Part shown: positions 43,942 through 48,806 of the stretch, piece by piece
How positions within the stretch are numbered: the first letter of the stretch is position 1
How the letters are laid out: every line of letters starts with the position of its first letter
Source: Bacteroidales bacterium
GTDB taxonomy: Bacteria; Bacteroidota; Bacteroidia; Bacteroidales; UBA932
DNA length: 48,806 nt
Assembly: GCA_017437825.1 (NCBI GenBank)
Contig: JAFRXC010000039.1
Coordinates: 1 to 48,806 of the forward strand
Reading direction: 5' to 3'
Notes under the pieces: model-generated
Database searches by the model: none
Told to the model about the DNA's origin: nothing
Seen by the model: the letters and a program-made list of their open reading frames with translations, nothing else
Program-made: the position numbers and the translations under genes

Positions 43942-46176
43942 TCAAAGCTTTACAAATACAGGAATGGTCTCGAGGGAAACAGGAATATCGTAATACTTTC
44001 CGCCCTCGTAACGCTCGGAAGTCCAGAAATCTTCCCAGCCTGCATCATTCTTGGGAAGATATACTTTCCAGGTTGTGACTCCTGCTTCCAGAACTGGGCA
44101 GACCAGATACTTGGGTCCGAACATATACTCGCTCTCCTGTGCGAGGGCTTCCTGGTCGTCCTTGAAGTCGAACAGCAGAGGCCTCATCAGGGTGTATCCC
44201 TCCTTGGAAACCTTGTGGGCGCAATCGATGATGTAAGGTTGCAGGGACTTGCGGAGGTTGATGTATTTGACAAAGATCTCCTGGGTCTTCTCGCTGTATC
44301 TCCAAGGCTCTGTACGGCTCATATAACCGTGTACGCGCATAAAGGGGAGGAAGCATCCGACCTGGATCCAGCGCAGCATCCTCTCCTGATATTCCTCGCT
44401 CTGGTACTGGTCTGAAGGACGGAAGAATCCGCCTGCGTCAAAAGTCCACCAGGGGAGTCCGGTGGCCATCTGGCCGAGTCCTCCAACAATCTCCCTTTTG
44501 AGAGTGCCGAAATCGTTGCCGACGTCTCCTGACCAGGTAACTACGCCATAGCGCTGTATACCCGAAAATGCAGAGCGGGTGAGGATGGAAGGCTCTTCAC
44601 TTGAAATGCTCTTGAGACCAGTATACATAGTCTTGTTGACCATAAGAGGATAAACGTTGCGGTAGAATTCTCCGGGGAGGCCGTCTTTCCCGATCTTCCT
44701 TCCGGCCAGGTCGTCGTTCTCCGGTTCTGTAGCGTCGAACCACCAGGAGTCGATGCCGAAGCGTCCCAGGCTGTCAAGGAAGTTCTGGCAGTAATAGCCG
44801 GCAGCATCGGGATTGAAGAAATCTATCCAGTCAGTTCCGTCTATATAGTAACCGTTCTCTGCGAGAGCCTTGCCTACTACGCTGTTGCGGTCTACCTTTG
44901 ACCATACGGAGAGCATCAGGTGGACGTTGTCCTTGTGAAGGGCGTCGGTAAGAGCCTTGGGATCAGGGTAATGGTCCTCGTCGAAGCGGAGGGCGTTCCA
45001 GCCGTATTTGCCCCACCACTGCCAGTCCTGAACGATAACGTCCAGGGGGATGTTCCTGCTCTTGAAACCCTCTGCATTTTCCAGGATTTCGTCAGAAGAA
45101 CTGTAACGTTCGCGGCAGTGGATGTATCCGAACATCCATTCAGGCATCAGAGGAACCTCGCCTGTAAGTTTGCGATAAGAAGCTATGCACTCGTCTGCAT
45201 TACCTGCGAATACGGTGAAATCAAGCGCTGTGGCCACAGGTGAATGGAAAGTGGTGGTGTTGCCGGCCTTTCCCCAATAAAGCTTCGGTTTGTCGCCGCG
45301 CACTCCGTTGACTTCCAGGCTATGCGTTCCCTTTGTCAGTTTCACGAAGGTGGAGGTGGTAGGCGGAAGCCAGGTATTGGTGATGTCAATCACTACGTCA
45401 CCGTCAATTGACAGGTATTGCTTCCTGGACATAGACTGTCCCATATCCAGAAGCAGCGCGTAAGTGCCGTCCTCAGGCACGTCGAGAGTCTGTTCGAAAA
45501 CGGAATTGAAGCGCATCTCCCTCCTGTTTCCCTGGGTGCCGGTAGCGTTGACCATCATTCCGTCGGAATCAGTCTGGACAGGACTGAGTTCGATGGTATT
45601 GGGCAGGGGATTGAAATCTGTGAGGCCGTAGTTGTTCCACAGCAGGCCGTATCCCTTGCTTGACAGTACCATAGGCACTGCAATCTGGCTGTTCACCTGG
45701 GTAAGCCTTCTGGGAAGGGCGCGGATGTTCAGGAAACCGTCCTGGAACTGCCCGGTACCGTAAAGGTGCTCGTCCGCAGGAGACTCGAAGCACTGGGTAA
45801 CGTCATAGCAAGGCACGCCGGAGACTGACGACTCCTTCAGGGAGCGTGAAGACTCCTTTAGAATGACGTTCCCGGACTTGTCGCAGAAAGTCAATATGTC
45901 GTTTCCCGTATCGTAGCTTACTGCGATTCCCTTTAAAGAGTAAACCATTCCAGCATCAGTGTCCTTTATCTTGAATTTGGGGCCGCGGGCCTTCTGGACA
46001 TATATCAGTTCCTGCAGTTCAGGAGTCTGCAGACTGCCCGATATCTGAACTCTTACGGCGTTGTCATTCAATGAGGTAAGTGTCAATTCTCCTTGCGGGG
46101 TGTCAATCTTGACTGTATTTCCCGAGCACCCTATGAGGGCTAAACAAACAGTGAGTGTAGATATGATGCGTTTCAT
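43942..46176 (-). CDS. GH31 family lipoprotein with inserted PA14-like domain (alpha-xylosidase/alpha-glucosidase type)
   Basis: A 744-residue lipoprotein (LIGC, Cys17). An N-terminal beta-sandwich (LYGTGQFQDGFLNIR) is interrupted by a PA14-like module (about 225-310; FEQTLDVPEDGTYALLLDMGQS, SIDGDVVID), as in xyloglucan alpha-xylosidases such as BoGH31A. The barrel has PEWMFGYIHCRERY, IVQDWQWWGKYGWN, nucleophile D481 (WWFDATEPEN) and acid D551 (TWSGDVGNDF), and a C-terminal sandwich. Release of alpha-xylosyl or alpha-glucosyl residues is likely. A minus-strand TATCTTTA just upstream (about 46182-46189) may be its -7 box. No SusCD pair is next to it. Confidence 0.92.
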   Translation of the reverse strand: MKRIISTLTVCLALIGCSGNTVKIDTPQGELTLTSLNDNAVRVQISGSLQTPELQELIYVQKARGPKFKIKDTDAGMVYSLKGIAVSYDTGNDILTFCDKSGNVILKESSRSLKESSVSGVPCYDVTQCFESPADEHLYGTGQFQDGFLNIRALPRRLTQVNSQIAVPMVLSSKGYGLLWNNYGLTDFNPLPNTIELSPVQTDSDGMMVNATGTQGNRREMRFNSVFEQTLDVPEDGTYALLLDMGQSMSRKQYLSIDGDVVIDITNTWLPPTTSTFVKLTKGTHSLEVNGVRGDKPKLYWGKAGNTTTFHSPVATALDFTVFAGNADECIASYRKLTGEVPLMPEWMFGYIHCRERYSSSDEILENAEGFKSRNIPLDVIVQDWQWWGKYGWNALRFDEDHYPDPKALTDALHKDNVHLMLSVWSKVDRNSVVGKALAENGYYIDGTDWIDFFNPDAAGYYCQNFLDSLGRFGIDSWWFDATEPENDDLAGRKIGKDGLPGEFYRNVYPLMVNKTMYTGLKSISSEEPSILTRSAFSGIQRYGVVTWSGDVGNDFGTLKREIVGGLGQMATGLPWWTFDAGGFFRPSDQYQSEEYQERMLRWIQVGCFLPFMRVHGYMSRTEPWRYSEKTQEIFVKYINLRKSLQPYIIDCAHKVSKEGYTLMRPLLFDFKDDQEALAQESEYMFGPKYLVCPVLEAGVTTWKVYLPKNDAGWEDFWTSERYEGGKYYDIPVSLETIPVFVKL

Positions 46177-46196
46177 ATCGTAAAGATAGGAATTAT

Positions 46197-46204
46197 TATA
46201 TTTG
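46197..46204 (+). promoter_or_regulatory. Candidate -7 element for yciI-alkD
   Basis: TATATTTG matches TAnnTTTG, 29 bp before the ATG at 46234. The 57-bp divergent gap holds this and the GH31 promoter; no clear -33 box is seen. Confidence 0.45.
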
Positions 46205-46233
46205 CGTTAAGGAATTATTAAAATATTTGTGCA

Positions 46234-46524
46234 ATGCAATTTGTGATCAAAGCTTACGACGGTGAAGGAAAACTTGAAAAGAGGATGGAGGTCCGTCCCC
46301 GCCATCTGCAGGGAATGGCCGAACTGGGTTCGCACGTCATCTGCGCCGGAGGTCTTCTTGACGAATCCGGAAAGATGAAAGGATCCCTGCTTGTAACTGA
46401 ATTCAAAGACAGGGAAGAGCTCGACGCCTATCTGGCCAAGGAGCCGTACGTGGTTGAAAAGGTATGGGAGAAGATAGAAGTGGAGCGGTTGAACGTGGTA
46501 ATCCTCAAAGGGGAGAAAGCCTAG
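46234..46524 (+). CDS. YciI family protein
   Basis: A 96-residue cytoplasmic protein of the YCII (dimeric alpha/beta barrel) fold: RPRHLQGMAELG with the family's His, ICAGGLLDESGKMKGSLLV, and EELDAYLAKEPYV, the conserved Asp/Pro/Tyr block. YciI proteins are small putative enzymes of unclear reaction (His/Asp dyad). It is 4 bp upstream of the AlkD-like gene, likely one transcript. Confidence 0.88.
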   Translation: MQFVIKAYDGEGKLEKRMEVRPRHLQGMAELGSHVICAGGLLDESGKMKGSLLVTEFKDREELDAYLAKEPYVVEKVWEKIEVERLNVVILKGEKA

Positions 46525-46528
46525 TACA

Positions 46529-47233
46529 ATGAACCTGCTGCTTCAGGTAATGCTCTCGAACGCCGACTCTTCGCAAGTCGAAGGGCTTTCGCGCTTTTTC
46601 AAGACTGGTCCCGGCCAGTATGGCGAAGGAGACAAATTCCTCGGAATCAAGGTCCCGGTAACGAGGGAGGTTGTCAAGCGCTGCTGGTCTCAAACCACAA
46701 TGGAAGATTTAGAAGAATGCATCAATAGTGAATATCACGAGGCCCGTCTGGCAGCCCTGCTGGCCCTGATACAGATCTTTTCCCACTCAAAGAAAGACCC
46801 CGCCAAGCAGAAAGAATGCATAGATTTCTACTTGTCCCACACGGACAGGATAAACAACTGGGATCTGGTTGACTTGTCCTGCTATCCATTGCTTGGAGAA
46901 TGGCTGCTCGACAAGGACAGGGCACTTCTTTACAACTTTGCCAGGGACGGCAAGACTATCTGGGAACAACGCATAGGTATAGTCAGCACGATGACTTTCA
47001 TCCGTCACGGCCAGCTAGACGACACTTTTGCCATTGCCGACATACTGCTTCATCACCCTCATGACCTTATCCATAAGGCGGTCGGCTGGCTGCTTCGTGA
47101 AGCAGGAAAAAAGGATAAATCTGCCCTGACTGATTTTCTTCAGTCGCGTTTTACTTCAATGCCGCGCACAATGTTGCGCTATGCAATAGAAAAATTCCCG
47201 CCGGAAGAGCGGGAATTCTATCTGAAGGGATAA
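46529..47233 (+). CDS. DNA alkylation repair protein (AlkD-like HEAT-repeat glycosylase)
   Basis: A 234-residue all-helical protein of the AlkC/AlkD family, DNA glycosylases that remove N3- and N7-alkylated bases. Seen: FKTGPGQYGEGDKFLGIKVP near the N-terminus, HEARLAALLAL repeats, the signature INNWDLVDLSCYPLLG in which W111 and D115 correspond to the catalytic Trp/Asp of AlkD, and GWLLREAGKKD with a later Trp. The length matches AlkD. The last 14 codons contain a hairpin that serves the opposite strand (see 47193-47217). Confidence 0.9.
   Translation: MNLLLQVMLSNADSSQVEGLSRFFKTGPGQYGEGDKFLGIKVPVTREVVKRCWSQTTMEDLEECINSEYHEARLAALLALIQIFSHSKKDPAKQKECIDFYLSHTDRINNWDLVDLSCYPLLGEWLLDKDRALLYNFARDGKTIWEQRIGIVSTMTFIRHGQLDDTFAIADILLHHPHDLIHKAVGWLLREAGKKDKSALTDFLQSRFTSMPRTMLRYAIEKFPPEEREFYLKG
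47193..47217 (-). terminator. Terminator of the gpx-ohrR transcript, inside the alkD coding end
   Basis: AATTCCCGC and GCGGGAATT form a perfect 9-bp stem with a 7-nt loop. On the minus strand the stem is followed by a T run (GGGAATTTTTC), the order needed to stop transcription coming from ohrR, whose stop codon is 23 bp upstream. On the plus strand no T tract follows. The terminator is thus embedded in the convergent gene's last codons. Confidence 0.7.
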
Positions 47234-47239
47234 GGGCTT

Positions 47240-47683
47240 TCAGCTTTTACCTAGCTTAGCAATTATATCGTCCAGCATCCTGAAGAGATCCGGGGCCGTT
47301 TCTGGGTTTACGCTGTCGCAGATTACGGCGTTTCCCACTGTCTGAGGGACTTCTTTGAGCTTTTTCTGAAGCGCCTTTCCCTTGCCTGTCAGTGAAACGA
47401 TCATCTGCCTGGCGTCTTCCTTGCCTTTGGCTCGCGCCAGAAGACCTTCATTCTCCATTCTTTTCAGAAGGGGAGTGACGGTATTGGTCTCCAGGAAAAG
47501 CCTCTTGGCGATATCGTTTACCGGCTGTGCGTCTTTCTCCCACAGGACCAGCAGCACAAGGTACTGCGGATATGTCAGACCGTACTCTGAGAGCAACGGA
47601 TGGTAGACTTGCGTGAGAAGGCGCGATGCGGTATACAGCCTGAAGCAAAGTTGATTATCTAACAGGAATTCTTCCTTGATCAT
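47240..47683 (-). CDS. ohrR: OhrR-type MarR family peroxide-sensing repressor
   Basis: A 147-residue winged-helix regulator. The N-terminal LDNQLCFRLYTASR matches OhrR, with redox Cys13 and the partner tyrosines Y17, Y27 and Y38 spaced as Y19, Y29 and Y40 around Cys15 in the Bacillus protein. The DNA-binding part reads NDIAKRLFLETNTVTPLLKRMENEGLL with wing GKEDARQMIVSLT. Only a single N-terminal cysteine is seen there, so it is the one-Cys type. It overlaps the gpx stop by 4 bp and probably represses its own operon by binding the palindromes at 48249-48300. OhrR usually controls an ohr gene; here the partner is a peroxidase. Confidence 0.9.
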   Translation of the reverse strand: MIKEEFLLDNQLCFRLYTASRLLTQVYHPLLSEYGLTYPQYLVLLVLWEKDAQPVNDIAKRLFLETNTVTPLLKRMENEGLLARAKGKEDARQMIVSLTGKGKALQKKLKEVPQTVGNAVICDSVNPETAPDLFRMLDDIIAKLGKS

Positions 47684-48222
47684 AACATTGCCTCGAGATC
47701 TTTCTCGATTTCTTCAGGTGTTGTAGTGGGAGCGTAGCGCTTGATGGAGGTTCCGTCACGGTTTACCAGGAACTTTGTGAAATTCCACTTGATGTCGCTG
47801 TCCTTTTCTACGCTCTTGCTTATGGTCTTGAAAAGCTTTGCGGCGGCCTTAGCCTTCAGTCCGTTGTATTCCTCTGTAGGAGCCTGGCTCTTGAGGTATT
47901 CGAAGATGGGCTCGGCGTTCGCTCCGTTGACTTCAGTCTTGGCCATAAGGGGGAAGGTTACACCGTGGTTGATGCGGCAGAACTCTGCAATTTCCTCATT
48001 GCTGCCAGGTTCCTGGCCTGCGAACTGGTCGCAAGGGAAACCTATGATAACCAGACCCTGGTCCTTATATTTCTGATAAAGGGCCTCAAGGCCGTCATAC
48101 TGGGGTGTGAAGCCGCATTTGGATGCGGTGTTTACTATCATCAGGACTTTGCCTTCGTACTGTGCCAGATCCACTTCAGCACCTTTGTTGCTGCGGGTCT
48201 TGAATTCGTATATCTTTGACAT
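47680..48222 (-). CDS. Glutathione peroxidase family (thiol peroxidase, Cys form)
   Basis: A 180-residue peroxide-reducing enzyme. NTASKCGFTPQYDGLE carries peroxidatic Cys36 in place of selenocysteine; GFPCDQFAGQEPGSNEEI has the second conserved block with a possible resolving Cys, and KWNFTKFLV has the conserved Trp and Asn. Bacterial members generally use thioredoxin rather than glutathione; with no data here that is family knowledge. It is first in a two-gene operon with ohrR, linking it to organic peroxide defence. Confidence 0.92.
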   Translation of the reverse strand: MSKIYEFKTRSNKGAEVDLAQYEGKVLMIVNTASKCGFTPQYDGLEALYQKYKDQGLVIIGFPCDQFAGQEPGSNEEIAEFCRINHGVTFPLMAKTEVNGANAEPIFEYLKSQAPTEEYNGLKAKAAAKLFKTISKSVEKDSDIKWNFTKFLVNRDGTSIKRYAPTTTPEEIEKDLEAML

Positions 48223-48248
48223 AATGTTTATTATTTATTGATTAATTT

Positions 48249-48300
48249 ATATCGTTCACGATGCAAATATAGCACTTTCTTTTTATATCGCAAACGATAT
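48249..48300 (-). promoter_or_regulatory. gpx-ohrR promoter with two OhrR-type palindromic operators
   Basis: On the minus strand: ATATCG-TTTG-CGATAT (48300-48285), then TATATTTG (48271-48264), then GCATCG-TGAA-CGATAT (48264-48249). The TTTG loop of the first palindrome is the -33 element; 19 bp separate it from the -7 box. The second palindrome begins at the last base of the -7 box and covers the likely start point. Palindrome centres are 36 bp apart. This is a textbook repressor layout, and OhrR encoded downstream is the obvious candidate. Confidence 0.8.
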
Positions 48301-48316
48301 TAATAAAAAGTGATGA

Positions 48317-48806
48317 TTATTTTATGATTAGGGCGTCAATTGCAGCAGTGCCGCTGATACTGGTGACCTTGACGGTATGGGAACCCTTTTTCAGTTTCTT
48401 TGCGGTAAAGACTCTCTGCTGAGATTGTCTATCATCAGTGGAGCCTAAATTCACTGTGCCACATTCCTTTCCGTCAATCTCCACTTTCATTATGCCGTAT
48501 TCTTTTCCGGTAGGGGAGACAAGAGTCATAGACTTGCCAAAGAAAACCGTACTCCACTCATCGCCTGGCTGATCAGTGATATAAAGATCGTTATTGAAGT
48601 CTCCTGTCCCCAGGTTGACTTTGCGGTCCCATCCCACTGTACTGACGGACCGGTCATCGTCATTGAACCAGCCTTTTGTATGCACTATTTCAAGGACCTT
48701 GAACCCTTTCGCAAGTTCTTCATCTGAAATGCCTTGGGTTTTCTTCAATGCTTTCCTGGCATATACCTTCAGTCCTTCAGACGTCTGCTTGAATTTGACC
48801 CTGGTC
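48317..48806 (-). CDS. C-terminal end of a secreted protein, probably a glycosidase with a carbohydrate-binding-like domain (runs off right edge)
   Basis: The reading frame is open to the window's end, so the true start is outside; the TTG at 48748 is not a real start. The first visible residues (RVKFKQTSEGLKVYARKAL) resemble the segment after the catalytic domain of alpha-L-fucosidase-type enzymes. The remaining ~135 residues are a beta-sandwich with WSTVFFGKSMTLVSPTGKEYG, MKVEIDGKECGTVNLG, RQSQQRVFTAKKLKKGSHTVKV and IDALIIK, a pattern of jelly-roll modules attached to glycosidases. The enzyme family remains unproven without the upstream part. Confidence 0.6.
   Translation of the reverse strand, partial: TRVKFKQTSEGLKVYARKALKKTQGISDEELAKGFKVLEIVHTKGWFNDDDRSVSTVGWDRKVNLGTGDFNNDLYITDQPGDEWSTVFFGKSMTLVSPTGKEYGIMKVEIDGKECGTVNLGSTDDRQSQQRVFTAKKLKKGSHTVKVTSISGTAAIDALIIK

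Noticed and set aside
1-48806. tRNA, rRNA, CRISPR arrays, insertion sequences, integrases
   Set aside because: None seen: no cloverleaf-like stretches in the gaps, no regularly spaced repeats, no transposase or integrase motifs.

Overview
The window looks like chromosome of a carbohydrate-degrading member of the Bacteroidota, most likely order Bacteroidales. The signs are SusC/SusD pairs, many secreted glycosidases with lipoprotein signals, a propeller/AraC sensor of the hybrid two-component (HTCS) lineage, DUF4249, and upstream elements of the Bacteroidota promoter type (TAnnTTTG, in the best cases with TTTG or TTG about 18-20 bp upstream). Base composition is near half G+C. I saw no tRNA, rRNA, CRISPR array, insertion sequence or phage gene. 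No gene-free stretch exceeds about 180 bp.

Layout. 1-1105: start of a SusC-type receptor leaving the left edge. 1265-4393: three-gene import/catabolism operon (GPH-type sugar symporter, FMN-dependent hydroxy-acid-oxidase-like enzyme, sugar isomerase/epimerase-like TIM barrel), facing a GH43 lipoprotein (4383-5723). 5804-9642: four exported proteins (histidine phosphatase, DUF362 lipoprotein, Tat-exported Fe-S flavoprotein, DUF3108 protein). 9648-24309: an arabinan utilisation locus with GH51 arabinofuranosidase, a membrane sensor-regulator that lacks kinase and receiver domains, periplasmic endo-arabinanase, a duplicated-domain surface lipoprotein, SusC, SusD and a surface endo-arabinanase lipoprotein. 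The inferred flow is: the surface GH43 cuts arabinan, the lipoproteins and SusCD capture and import oligosaccharides, periplasmic GH43 and GH51 finish them, and the sensor detects the products.

24327-25664: CyuA/YhaM-type L-cysteine desulfidase. 25718-31675: tight trio of a TonB-dependent receptor with a long extra N-terminal domain, a DUF4249 lipoprotein and an MG2/plug-like secreted protein, followed by a GH97 with altered catalytic positions. 33576-37869 (minus): DsbD-type thiol:disulfide transporter and a TonB-dependent barrel protein. 38049-38379: wreck of a susC gene still flanked by a good promoter and a perfect terminator, apparently the scar of a lost polysaccharide locus. 38487-42826: an unrecognised TIM-barrel glycosidase-like protein plus a GH9 lipoprotein. 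42813-46176 (minus): GH31 and HydE. 46234-47233: YciI and AlkD-like proteins. 47240-48222 (minus): glutathione peroxidase and OhrR with a very clear promoter/operator arrangement. 48317-48806: C-terminal end of a secreted protein leaving the right edge.

The items most worth follow-up are the kinase-less HTCS-like regulator, the TonB receptor/DUF4249/MG2-plug trio, the duplicated-domain lipoprotein ahead of SusC, the susC scar, and the gpx-ohrR operator layout. All family assignments are from reading motifs by eye; no database search was run.
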